Assembly: GCF_013359905.1 (NCBI RefSeq)
Contig: NZ_JABMCC010000107.1
Coordinates: 1 to 64,000 of the forward strand
Length of the DNA stretch: 64,000 nt
DNA from: Paenibacillus taichungensis
GTDB lineage: Bacteria > Bacillota > Bacilli > Paenibacillales > Paenibacillaceae
Reading direction: 5' to 3'
In this document: positions 41,115 through 49,564 of the stretch, one piece after another
How the letters are laid out: each line of letters opens with the position of its first letter
How positions within the stretch are numbered: position 1 is the stretch's first letter
Program-made: the position numbers and the translations under genes
The notes under the pieces: model-generated
What the model was told of the DNA's origin: nothing
Seen by the model: the letters and a program-made list of their open reading frames with translations, nothing else
Database searches by the model: none

Positions 41115-41831
41115 ATGTGGTATGCATTACAAGTGAGAAACGGATTTGAATTAGAAATAGCGGATCGATTAAATCAGTACGCTGCTGTAAAAAATCTTCA
41201 TTCATTGATCAAAGGGATCTTCGCGGGGGTAAAGAAAGTCGTTAAAATGACTCCAAAGGGCAGAAAACTAAATATAGACTCGGTTCTTACAGGTTATATT
41301 TTTGTGAAACTCGATGAACTCACAGCCGAACTCTGGCACTTCTTCAAAGGACTGCCTGGAGTTTATAAGGTGCTTGATTCGTCTCCTATATCTTCAGAAG
41401 AAATTGAAAAATTACATAGTCAGTGCAAAGGTGAAGTTGAAGTTAAAATGGATGAAAACAGCGAGATTAATAAAGCTGCCGAAGAAGTTTGTGAGGGAAC
41501 ACCTTCTAATGAAGAAAAACCCAAAGTGACTGAACTGGTAAGTACTGAATCCCAAACTGAAGTTAAACAAACTTCTTGTAACAAAGATAATACAAACGTT
41601 CTTACTCATTGCTATGAGGTCATTCGTAAAGGGGCAAATAGCATGCTTCGTGTGCCAATTGATATCTATCGTCGGGCTATGGAGTATGATGATAGGCTTA
41701 AGGACAGCAGAAACGAAAGAGATCTAAAATTCATTCTACAAGCATTAAAAACTTATGCCACTGATGTTCTGCTTGTTAAGAAGAGGTATGACAAGAAGAG
41801 TATTAAACAACAGAATTTCTACTCATCCTGA
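41115..41831 (+). CDS. NusG-N-domain (NGN) protein, candidate operon antiterminator (238 aa)
   Basis: ATG 41115 follows GGGAGGAA. Residues 1-100 fit the NGN domain: MWYALQVRNGFELEIADRLN at the start, LTGYIFVKLDEL and FFKGLPGVYKVLD in the core. The usual C-terminal KOW domain is not evident; instead there is a Glu/Thr-rich linker and a helical basic tail. NusG paralogues such as RfaH and LoaP let RNA polymerase pass terminators in specific long operons. It stands directly before the T4SS genes, whose operon contains several internal terminators. Confidence 0.8.
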   Translation: MWYALQVRNGFELEIADRLNQYAAVKNLHSLIKGIFAGVKKVVKMTPKGRKLNIDSVLTGYIFVKLDELTAELWHFFKGLPGVYKVLDSSPISSEEIEKLHSQCKGEVEVKMDENSEINKAAEEVCEGTPSNEEKPKVTELVSTESQTEVKQTSCNKDNTNVLTHCYEVIRKGANSMLRVPIDIYRRAMEYDDRLKDSRNERDLKFILQALKTYATDVLLVKKRYDKKSIKQQNFYSS

Positions 41832-42037
41832 AAATTATAGACATAAGGTTACTTAATAATGTATGAGAAGCGTCATAGGTTGTTCAAATTCATTCTTTAG
41901 TAATTTCTATACTACTGTTATGGATTCGCAATTATTTAGGTGTATAGATGTTGGAAAGCTATTCTTCGAAGATTAGATTGTGTATCAATGATTGATCGGC
42001 ATAATGACTAAAAGTCAAAAGAAATGGAGTGGAGTAA

Positions 42038-42505
42038 TTGAAAACGAGTAGAATTTGGAAGGTTTATTTACCGTTGATTTTTTTAGGGGCGCTAATTGTA
42101 ATCATTGTAGGCATTGTGGCTAAACCGGGTGGCTCTATTATGGAGAATATAGCGCCTGATGTGAATAATAATTTAGCCAAGAATGTAATTAATATCGTTG
42201 ATGCAAGTGCATACGATAAGCAGAAGGATAAAGAGTACTTAGTATATTTTTATTCTGATGATTGCCACGTTTGTAATTCTTACAAGCCTTTGTTAGATAA
42301 ATATGTTACTAAAGGATCTGCTCTTACGGTGTATGCAGTAGACGTACTTGATCCGGACGCCAAAAGTGTATTAAAGGATCTACATGTGAATGAAACTCCA
42401 ACTTTAATAAGAATTACTAAGGGAATTGAATCATGGAGAGCACTTGGCGACCTACCTATAGAGTTATTACCTCACAAATCAAGCTCAAGCCATGAAAAGC
42501 TTTAA
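42038..42505 (+). CDS. membrane-anchored thioredoxin-like protein (155 aa)
   Basis: TTG 42038 follows TGGAGTGGAG. An N-terminal membrane helix (YLPLIFLGALIVIIVGIVA) leads to an extracellular thioredoxin fold with the active site DDCHVCNSYKP (CxxC) and the conserved cis-Pro in NETPTLIRI. It probably reduces or makes disulfides in exported transfer proteins. First of the envelope genes after the NGN regulator. Confidence 0.8.
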   Translation: MKTSRIWKVYLPLIFLGALIVIIVGIVAKPGGSIMENIAPDVNNNLAKNVINIVDASAYDKQKDKEYLVYFYSDDCHVCNSYKPLLDKYVTKGSALTVYAVDVLDPDAKSVLKDLHVNETPTLIRITKGIESWRALGDLPIELLPHKSSSSHEKL

Positions 42506-42566
42506 GTTCTCTTATTAAGAGAAATGTTCAACCTTATTTTATTAATCAATTGAAGGGGGCACTGTA

Positions 42567-43058
42567 GTGTACGCTAAAACTCACATGATTGCTGGAGGGA
42601 TTGTAGGCTATTTAATATCTCCTACATGGGTAGGCGTCCTGGGAGGAGCCGTTTCTTCGTTGCTCTCTGATATAGATGAACCTAAAAGTTTTATCGGTAG
42701 AAAGACACTGCTACTATCAGTCCCTCTGAATTGGTCTATTGAACACCGTACAGTAACACATTCTTTATTGTTTGCGTTTGTTTCAGCTTTCATTTTTTTT
42801 GCAGTAACTGTTCTGACACCGCTATACATGCTGGGATACGTTATCCTCGGTGGAATTATCTCACACATAGTAGGTGACATGTTAACAGGCAGGGTGATGC
42901 TTTTTTGGCCTATGAAAAAGAAGATCGGAATTAAAATGCCCTTTTGGATATATCGTATAGTCGATATGTTAATTCGACTTGGTTTAATCTACTTAGTCAT
43001 CCATCAATTGGTTTTCGGTAATGTTTTTAAAAACTTACTATCTAATAGTATTTTGTAA
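42567..43058 (+). CDS. YdjM-like membrane metal-dependent hydrolase (163 aa)
   Basis: GTG 42567 follows GGGGG. Conserved motifs are SDIDEPKSFIGRK and HRTVTHSLLFAF, typical of the YdjM/DUF457 family, with four or so membrane spans and a third motif near SHIVGDMLT. Members are inner-membrane proteins of uncertain enzymatic role, sometimes LexA-controlled. Its place in the transfer operon is unexplained. Confidence 0.8.
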   Translation: MYAKTHMIAGGIVGYLISPTWVGVLGGAVSSLLSDIDEPKSFIGRKTLLLSVPLNWSIEHRTVTHSLLFAFVSAFIFFAVTVLTPLYMLGYVILGGIISHIVGDMLTGRVMLFWPMKKKIGIKMPFWIYRIVDMLIRLGLIYLVIHQLVFGNVFKNLLSNSIL

Positions 43059-43090
43059 TATATAAATTATTATCCGGAAGGAGATTCTGT

Positions 43091-43447
43091 ATGGGATTAC
43101 AGCGTATTACTACGCTCTTTATGAGGGGGGAATCCTATTGGGTTGAGCTTCCGGACGGAGAGGGAAGCGAACAGGAGGGTGAAAGGCCTGTTTTAATTGT
43201 ATCTAATGACTATGGGAATACATTTTCACCAGTTGTTAATGTGGTTCCGATGACGTTAGAAGCGAAAAAACCAATTCCAACACATGCTTTGATTGAAAGT
43301 TCTCTAGGTCTTCAGACAGTTCTTTGTGAGCAAGTAATGACCGTAGACAAATCTAGATTGCTTTCGAAGCATTTAATATTTTCCCCAGAAGACATGTTCA
43401 AAGTAGATAAGGCACTTTTTAATGTTTTTTTCTATCAAGGATCATGA
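43091..43447 (+). CDS. PemK/MazF-family endoribonuclease-like toxin (118 aa)
   Basis: ATG 43091 follows GGAAGGAG. The fold signature is RGESYWVELPDGEGSEQEGE, then RPVLIVSNDYGN and the C-terminal VLCEQVMTVDKSRL, in the order usual for PemK/MazF proteins, which cut mRNA when free. No antitoxin frame is adjacent: the preceding gene is YdjM-like and a terminator follows. It may be an orphan, or have lost toxicity and work in operon control. Confidence 0.75.
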   Translation: MGLQRITTLFMRGESYWVELPDGEGSEQEGERPVLIVSNDYGNTFSPVVNVVPMTLEAKKPIPTHALIESSLGLQTVLCEQVMTVDKSRLLSKHLIFSPEDMFKVDKALFNVFFYQGS

Positions 43448-43477
43448 AATTATTACATAACTGAACAGATTATTTCT

Positions 43478-43512
43478 AAACCCTCTTCCATGCTGAAGGG
43501 GGTTTTTTTTAT
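43478..43512 (+). terminator. intrinsic terminator inside the transfer region (1)
   Basis: AAACCCTCTTC and GAAGGGGGTTT pair across CATGCT and are followed by TTTTT. It lies before the VirB2-like gene. Confidence 0.8.
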
Positions 43513-43596
43513 AGGTTCGAGGGGGTGACAACATTTAAGCATCAATTGTTATATGAGGTTAGATTGGGTCTAGGAAAAACAAATGGAGGAATGAAA

Positions 43597-43959
43597 ATGA
43601 GCATTATTAAGTCAAAAAAATTCTGGTTGCAATTGGTTATAGTGGCAGTGTTTTGCCTGGCTTTTGCAACTGTAACATCAGCGGCAAAGCTGAATCCACA
43701 GGACGCCACAGCGTTCCAAACTTGGACAAAAGATTCTGCTGACCGTGGAGCAACAGCAGTAAGAGAAGTTTTTGGCTGGATTGCTGCTATCTTCTTGATT
43801 ATTGGTGCATTCCAGTTTCTGACCGCTGCAGGAGATTCTTCTAAAATTCAAGCTGCAAAAGATAAATTTAAGTACACATTGGGAGCACTAGCCCTAGTCA
43901 TTATGGCAGATAAAATTGTCGGATTGTTCTATGGTATCTTCGGAGGCAACCCTACCTAA
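43597..43959 (+). CDS. VirB2/pilin-like transfer protein (120 aa)
   Basis: ATG 43597 is 6 nt after TGGAGGA. A signal sequence (FWLQLVIVAVFCLAFATVTS, cleaved near SAA) is followed by a short linker and two membrane helices (IAAIFLIIGAFQFLTAAG and LGALALVIMADKIVGLFYGI). Size and topology fit VirB2/TrbC-like subunits of Gram-positive conjugation machines. It is followed 16 nt later by a VirB3-like gene. Confidence 0.7.
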   Translation: MSIIKSKKFWLQLVIVAVFCLAFATVTSAAKLNPQDATAFQTWTKDSADRGATAVREVFGWIAAIFLIIGAFQFLTAAGDSSKIQAAKDKFKYTLGALALVIMADKIVGLFYGIFGGNPT

Positions 43960-43975
43960 TTAGGAGGTATTTTTG

Positions 43976-44272
43976 ATGTATGGAGAACAGCACTTATTAA
44001 CCTTCAAAAGTCAGGAGAAAACAAAAGTAATCTACAATCTATCTTTTGCTCAAGTAGGTTGGTGGATTGCCGGAGGCTACTTATCGTTACAAGCAATCCA
44101 ATATCTGCCTAAGATACCTGGTATCGGGACTGTAGGGTACTTACCACACATGATCCCGTTTGTAATTTTCTTGGCTTTTGCACATGTAACACACCCGTCA
44201 ACGGGTCAACAACTACACCATTATCTATTGGGTTATCTCCTCTGCCGGAGACGTAAGAGGAGTTTCTTGTAG
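43976..44272 (+). CDS. VirB3/PrgI-like transfer membrane protein (98 aa)
   Basis: ATG 43976 follows AGGAGGT. The protein starts with a short soluble segment (LLTFKSQEKTKVIYNLSFAQ) and two membrane helices near residues 28-45 and 60-75, ending with a basic tail (CRRRKRSFL). This matches the small PrgI/TcpE/VirB3 component that pairs with VirB4. Confidence 0.65.
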   Translation: MYGEQHLLTFKSQEKTKVIYNLSFAQVGWWIAGGYLSLQAIQYLPKIPGIGTVGYLPHMIPFVIFLAFAHVTHPSTGQQLHHYLLGYLLCRRRKRSFL

Positions 44273-44349
44273 ACAAAACAAAGGGGCGGCCCTATTATAT
44301 GGGCCGCATCCCTGCTTGATATTAATAAAGAGGAAATGGGGGGAATATC

Positions 44350-44463
44350 GTGGATATTATTTTGGGATTACTCTTGATTGCCATTGCGCTTGTAATGCAT
44401 TTCAAAGGTAGAGAAACGAAAAAAAAATTACAGGCTTCTAAACCAGCTAATAAGAAAAAATAG
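44350..44463 (+). CDS. small single-span protein (37 aa)
   Basis: GTG 44350 follows GGGGGG. One membrane helix (DIILGLLLIAIALVMHF) and a lysine-rich tail (KGRETKKKLQASKPANKKK). A GC-rich hairpin (44285-44307) precedes it and a perfect terminator follows. The start of the next gene encodes a similar helix (DIILVVAIVGALLFLQFGG), so it may be a duplicated anchor. Confidence 0.6.
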   Translation: MDIILGLLLIAIALVMHFKGRETKKKLQASKPANKKK

Positions 44464-44477
44464 TAATTGAAATACGA

Positions 44478-44511
44478 ATAAAGATGCCTTGTATTCAAGG
44501 CATCTTTATTT
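44478..44511 (+). terminator. intrinsic terminator inside the transfer region (2)
   Basis: AAAGATGCCTTG and CAAGGCATCTTT are perfect complements with loop TATT, flanked by A- and T-runs. It lies before the VirB4 genes. Confidence 0.85.
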
Positions 44512-44545
44512 GTATTTTATGAAGCTAATTAAAGAGGTGAAAGTA

Positions 44546-45337
44546 ATGGATATTATATTGGTTGTCGCCATTGTTGGCGCGCTGCTATTTCTCCAATTCG
44601 GGGGGAAATCAAAGAAAAAAATAAAGAAGGAAGAAGCGAGTGATTGGTTTCAGGTAAAGGATCTGAGCGAGGATGGATTGATAACAACTGAAGATGAGCG
44701 ATATATGTTTATGCTAGAGGTCCAGCCTATATCATTTGCATTGAAATCTCCCAGTGAACAAAAAACAATATGGATTTCTTTCCGAGAGGCCATTAATGCG
44801 ATACCGCATCCCTTGCGTTTTAAATCCGAAAGTCATCCTTATGATCTAGATGGGTATTTTCAGGATCTCAAATCGCAAGCTTACGAAACGAATGATCCCT
44901 TAGACGTGCAGTATGTGAACGAATTAGAAGAGACTTTTCTAGGGATGATTGAAGCAAATAAGATTCAGGATCGGAAGTATTATGTTTTTTTGGAGACAGA
45001 TGCGAGGTATTTGCTTGATTTAACAACAGAAACCTCTAATCCAATCATAAACGATCTATTAAGGAAAAATGCTGCTCGAAAGAATATGGATCAAGATATA
45101 GATGCCGTAAGACAAGAGCTAACCAATAGCATGCGGATTATACAATCAAAGTTTCACGCGGTAGGGATCATGACTACTGAAATGAATGAACGACACGTAA
45201 AACAATACTTATACCGGACACAAAATAGAGAGATTGCAGGTTTGGTCACATTAGACGAAATGATTGAAATGATTGCTGATGATGACCAAATACCACAATC
45301 GTTTGGGAAATCTGCATATACTGACGAGGTGGCTTAA
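44546..45337 (+). CDS. membrane-anchored conjugation protein, TrsD/VirB4-N-like (263 aa)
   Basis: ATG 44546 follows AGAGGTG. A single N-terminal membrane helix is followed by a soluble domain of 230 residues whose beginning (DLSEDGLITTEDERYMFMLE) resembles the N-terminal domain of VirB4/TraC ATPases, without the ATPase part. Its stop overlaps the VirB4 start by a single base (TAATG), so the two are made in step and probably interact. Confidence 0.6.
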   Translation: MDIILVVAIVGALLFLQFGGKSKKKIKKEEASDWFQVKDLSEDGLITTEDERYMFMLEVQPISFALKSPSEQKTIWISFREAINAIPHPLRFKSESHPYDLDGYFQDLKSQAYETNDPLDVQYVNELEETFLGMIEANKIQDRKYYVFLETDARYLLDLTTETSNPIINDLLRKNAARKNMDQDIDAVRQELTNSMRIIQSKFHAVGIMTTEMNERHVKQYLYRTQNREIAGLVTLDEMIEMIADDDQIPQSFGKSAYTDEVA

Positions 45338-47256
45338 TGCTTAAAATACCATTTTTCAATAAGAAAAAAAGGGAACAAAGCGAACTAGAGGATGAGACAG
45401 AACAGAACTTTACTCTAGAGAAGGGGATATCAAAAAAAGAAGCTGCCCTGATTGCTCCACCATCTATCATTGAAAGAGTCCCTGGAGAGAATAATGCTAC
45501 GGACTATTGGGTGGAATTTGGAGACAACACTGGCGGGGCACAGTATTTACGCTCATGGTTCTTGAAGTTCACAGGTCGAACTACTTTTGTAGGAATGTTT
45601 GATCCAATTATGCTCTCAGAAGGGGAAGGAGCAGTAGATATTACTGTTACCACGGAACCTGCTGAGATAAGCAACGAGATCAACGTCATCGCAAACCGAA
45701 TCGCTGTACTTCAAGCTGAACTAACTACTGAACATAACCCAGCAAAGGTCGGCTCTATGATGCAGGAGCTTAGTGACCTAGAAGGCCAGATGGGACGTTT
45801 ACGTGTAAATGCAGAAAAATTGTTTAACACTTCTGTTTGTTTGAATGTGGCAGCGAACGAACCTGAAAAGTTAAGAAGATTGAGTCGAACCATTATCAAA
45901 AGACTGACTGGTATGGGTATTCGTTTCAATGCAGCTGACACACGGCAATTAGAGACGTGGCGACACTCGGTGGGGATAGGTAACAAGGTAATTGCTAAAC
46001 CTCACATTAAAGAGATGGAAAGTAGTAATGTGGCAGACTTCTTCTTGTTTGGATATGGGGGATTATCACATCGCAAAGGGGTTCTACTCGGATTTGACCA
46101 TTATCGTCGACCGGTTTTTTATGATGGATGGGATCGTAGACTTGCGAATCAGCACATGGTCGTTTTTGGGCGAGCCGGTTCAGGTAAGTCTTTTGCAATT
46201 AAAGTTCTAACTCGTAGATCAGCAGCTTTAGGTATAAAAACGGGAATCATCGATCCGGAGAGGGAGTACAAAAATCTTGTACTTGCGATGAACGGGCCTT
46301 ATGCTGAGTTGTCTCCTAAACATGCTGATTTTCAACAACTTAATATTTATGATGTTCGCGAAGAAGAAGATGAGAATGGGCGGGTATTTGTAGACATCGA
46401 GGAAGCTTCGAAAGGGGTTCAAGCAGTAATCTTCAAAATGATTAGAACTGTTGATCCCGAACTTCTCAATGGTACAGTGAAAGTTGCAATTCATGATACT
46501 ATTATTCAACTTTACAAGAATTTTAAGATCAATAGTAACCCTGAAAGTCTGTATGAATTAGTGGGTAATGAGTATGTAATTAAAACCATGCCAGTTCTTT
46601 ATGATCACTATAAACTGATGCAAGAGAATGAAAAATTAGAGCATATTCATCCGATTATCAAATTGTTCACTAGAGATAGTGGGGATGAAACAAAATCTAT
46701 TTTTGATGGTGAATCTACATTCTCCATTGATGATGCCAGGGTGTTTGGTATTTCCACGGCAGACCTCGATGAGGAATGGATGAAGCCAATTGGGACATTT
46801 GTAGCTAATAAGTGGGTATGGGAACGATTTGGTAAAAAGAATCGACATCAGCGAAAGCGAATAGTTGGTGATGAGGCCCAACTCATGATGGAGAATCCTG
46901 AAGAAGCCAAGTGGCTTGAGAATGCATACCGGCGTGGTCGAAAATTGAATGTTTCTATGTGTGCAGTTACACAAGGTTTTGAAGTATTCCTACGGGTTCC
47001 TGAAGGTATGGGTATTCTTAAAAACGCTCCTACAAAACTATTATTGAGGCAAGAGAGTATTGATATTGATGCTGTGCAAGGCAAATTCAAACTTGCGGAG
47101 GGAGAGGCTAGGTTCTTACTTACGGCGCCTGCCGGTGTTGGGATATTGAAAGTGGATGAAGAGTCCACGATCGTCAGTATACAACCTACACCAGATGAGT
47201 ACTGGCTCTATACTACCAATCCGAATGATTTTGTTGAACACAGTATTGGAGCGTGA
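45337..47256 (+). CDS. VirB4-type conjugation ATPase (639 aa)
   Basis: The Walker A motif is GRAGSGKSFAIK near residue 277 and Walker B is RIVGDEAQLMM near residue 507. The order of motifs, length and the GMGILKNAPTKLLLRQ segment fit VirB4/TraE ATPases that power assembly of the Gram-positive T4SS at the membrane. The start ATG 45337 overlaps the upstream stop and the stop overlaps the next start, which shows tight coupling of three genes. Confidence 0.9.
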   Translation: MLKIPFFNKKKREQSELEDETEQNFTLEKGISKKEAALIAPPSIIERVPGENNATDYWVEFGDNTGGAQYLRSWFLKFTGRTTFVGMFDPIMLSEGEGAVDITVTTEPAEISNEINVIANRIAVLQAELTTEHNPAKVGSMMQELSDLEGQMGRLRVNAEKLFNTSVCLNVAANEPEKLRRLSRTIIKRLTGMGIRFNAADTRQLETWRHSVGIGNKVIAKPHIKEMESSNVADFFLFGYGGLSHRKGVLLGFDHYRRPVFYDGWDRRLANQHMVVFGRAGSGKSFAIKVLTRRSAALGIKTGIIDPEREYKNLVLAMNGPYAELSPKHADFQQLNIYDVREEEDENGRVFVDIEEASKGVQAVIFKMIRTVDPELLNGTVKVAIHDTIIQLYKNFKINSNPESLYELVGNEYVIKTMPVLYDHYKLMQENEKLEHIHPIIKLFTRDSGDETKSIFDGESTFSIDDARVFGISTADLDEEWMKPIGTFVANKWVWERFGKKNRHQRKRIVGDEAQLMMENPEEAKWLENAYRRGRKLNVSMCAVTQGFEVFLRVPEGMGILKNAPTKLLLRQESIDIDAVQGKFKLAEGEARFLLTAPAGVGILKVDEESTIVSIQPTPDEYWLYTTNPNDFVEHSIGA

Positions 47257-49502
47257 TGGAATTGCATAGGAAAGGTACCAGCCTCTCAGTGAGGCTTATT
47301 TTGGCGTTATTAATTTTAAGCATCGGGATCTTGCTACCATCAATATCCGGATTTGCTCATGCGGAAACATCAACTCCTGAACAAGTTGCGGATGGTCCTA
47401 CGGATCAAATTAGAGATGGGGTATTTGGTGAGCGCTTGGATGATGCAGAAGATCCAGGCTATCTTGAAAGACAGCTGGCCGGGTTGATCATAAATTTCGC
47501 GGAATTTATACGAAAAGTACTGGGGCTTAAAGATCTAAATGAACTTATCTTTCTTAAAGGATCAGAAAACCTAGTCTTTAATACTTTTGATTCGTCCATA
47601 TTCAGTATTATTGTGGATTTCTTCAATTCCTTTTTGACGGTCAGTGCCTGGTTGGCTGTGCTTTCTATTCTTGCATGGGCTTTTATGATTATGTTTAAGG
47701 GTGGTACACAGCAAGGGCAATTAAGTATAAATAGTATGTCTGAGGGGTTTGTAATCTACTTCGTTGGTTTAAACCTAGGCGGCTATATGTATAAGCTTAT
47801 TTTCTCGGCAAACTATGTGGTTGTATTGTGGGCTATTGATGGTTTGAAGATGGCAACCGGATGGGATGTAACTCAGGTTAATATATTAGACATAATGACA
47901 TCAGAAACCAAAAGTTTGGGTCAAGCTGCTTTGATTATTCTCATTGTATTTTGTGTGGGTATGTTGAATTATCAGTACGCGCTTCGTCTAGCAACTTTAA
48001 TTTTTTTGATGGTTATTTTCCCTTGGGTTCTATATCGTTGTACGACCCCAGGCTCACAGAAAGTGCTGGACGAATGGTTTCGTGAATTCGCAGCTCAAGT
48101 GTTTACGCAAGCTGGTCACGCCATCGGATATGCTATCTTTATAGCGATTCTAGCCAAGCAACCTAGCTTTTGGATACTTCTCGTCTTTTTAGTAGGGATG
48201 CCTACCATCACGAGTTTGGTACGTATACCTATTGGAGCAAAAGGTGGAGGAACCGTTGGTGGCGGATTCGGTATGGGAACAGCTATGGCGGTCCAAGGGA
48301 TAGTCAAAGGTCTCCGAGGTAAGGGCAGTGGGGGGAAAAATGCACCTCCCTCAAATAACAACGGAATTATGCCTTCTGATTCAGTTGGAGCTACTCCAGC
48401 AACAGCAGATGCGATGAGCCCTGTCAGTAGCCCAAGTTTTAATACTATGGCAGGTGGAGCAAGCAACTTGGCACCAACCGCACCTGGAAAGGGAACCGGT
48501 GCTAAGTTTGGTGCGGGAAGCCGGATAGGTTCAAACATGAACAGTAGTAGAGGGGCGGGTAGCAGTTCACAACCAGCTTCACCTCTCCGGAGTTTTGTAG
48601 AGTCACGTGGAGGAGTTGTAGGGTTAGCTAAAACCGGAGGAGCTATGGCGGGTAAAGCAGCAGGAGCTGTAGCAAGAAAAACCGCTATAGCAGCAGGAGC
48701 AGGGGCAGGCTTTATTGCAGGGAGCGCACTTTCAGGCAGTATGTCAGGAGGGTTTGTTGGTGCGGCATTAGGTTCTCAAGGTGTAGCTAAACTAGAACAG
48801 GGTGCTGGTACTGTTGCAAAAGGAATAAAGGGATTGAGCCAAGCTTATCAATCTTATAGAGCAGAAAACCCTATTCAGGAAACGCAGATGGCTCAGGCAC
48901 CACTGGCTCTTCCTATGGGAAGTAGTCCTCCTTTGGCCCTTCCTGCGGGCCCAGGTGTTCAACCTGGAGGGACTAATAGACCTCTCGAATTAGCAGGACC
49001 GGTCCATACTCCGCTCCAAGATCAGGGAGGAGTCATGGTGACATCTAAAGGTGGTGCAGGAAGTCCAGTACAAGGTAGCCCGACCTTCCCAGGGAGACCA
49101 AATATGAATGGACAAAGTTCTGGCACTCCAAGTATTCCGGGTGGAGGCGGTAAGCGGAATCCTGGAAGTATTCCAAATAATCCGAATCCAATGAACTCAA
49201 CCATGATTCCACCAGTTCCAAGAAGTCCGATGGTAAATCAGAGAAACAGGAGTAATATGAACCATCTTCAACGAGTCTTTGATGAAGGAGTAAGATCTGG
49301 ACCAAATCAATCCCTTTCTAACAGAGGTGGAGATCCTGGACCACAACCACCTCCTGTAGTTTCATCTTCACCTATGGATTCTTATGGAGATCCGGGTCCT
49401 CCACCACCATTGTCTGAAAATGAAACCCGAGGTTTTTCTCAATATGATGGAAATAGTAGGCCTCGGCCGATTGATATCCAACCCATAAAACGTAATGACT
49501 AA
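47256..49502 (+). CDS. VirB6/TrbL-like polytopic protein with disordered tail (748 aa)
   Basis: ATG 47256 (or GTG 47253) overlaps the VirB4 stop. A signal sequence (LILALLILSIGILLPSISGF) is followed by six or so membrane helices up to about residue 330. The C-terminal 400 residues are low-complexity, rich in Gly, Pro, Ser and Asn (GNSMNSSRGAGSSSQP type), with an Ala-rich region near 470-510. Membrane core plus long tail fits the channel component of Gram-positive T4SS (PrgH/TcpH-like). Confidence 0.75.
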   Translation: MELHRKGTSLSVRLILALLILSIGILLPSISGFAHAETSTPEQVADGPTDQIRDGVFGERLDDAEDPGYLERQLAGLIINFAEFIRKVLGLKDLNELIFLKGSENLVFNTFDSSIFSIIVDFFNSFLTVSAWLAVLSILAWAFMIMFKGGTQQGQLSINSMSEGFVIYFVGLNLGGYMYKLIFSANYVVVLWAIDGLKMATGWDVTQVNILDIMTSETKSLGQAALIILIVFCVGMLNYQYALRLATLIFLMVIFPWVLYRCTTPGSQKVLDEWFREFAAQVFTQAGHAIGYAIFIAILAKQPSFWILLVFLVGMPTITSLVRIPIGAKGGGTVGGGFGMGTAMAVQGIVKGLRGKGSGGKNAPPSNNNGIMPSDSVGATPATADAMSPVSSPSFNTMAGGASNLAPTAPGKGTGAKFGAGSRIGSNMNSSRGAGSSSQPASPLRSFVESRGGVVGLAKTGGAMAGKAAGAVARKTAIAAGAGAGFIAGSALSGSMSGGFVGAALGSQGVAKLEQGAGTVAKGIKGLSQAYQSYRAENPIQETQMAQAPLALPMGSSPPLALPAGPGVQPGGTNRPLELAGPVHTPLQDQGGVMVTSKGGAGSPVQGSPTFPGRPNMNGQSSGTPSIPGGGGKRNPGSIPNNPNPMNSTMIPPVPRSPMVNQRNRSNMNHLQRVFDEGVRSGPNQSLSNRGGDPGPQPPPVVSSSPMDSYGDPGPPPPLSENETRGFSQYDGNSRPRPIDIQPIKRND

Positions 49503-49506
49503 ATCG

Positions 49507-49548
49507 AAAAAATGTCTTCTCTATCTATTAGAGAAGACATTTTTTCTT
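49507..49548 (+). terminator. intrinsic terminator inside the transfer region (3)
   Basis: AAAAAATGTCTTCTCT and AGAGAAGACATTTTTT are perfect complements around ATCTATT. Confidence 0.88.
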
Positions 49549-49564
49549 AGTTTGAGGTGATCTC

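Noticed and set aside
48116..48538. A 140-codon minus-strand frame
   Set aside because: It is a shadow of the Gly/Pro/Ala-rich tail of the VirB6-like gene, where repetitive codons leave the opposite strand open.
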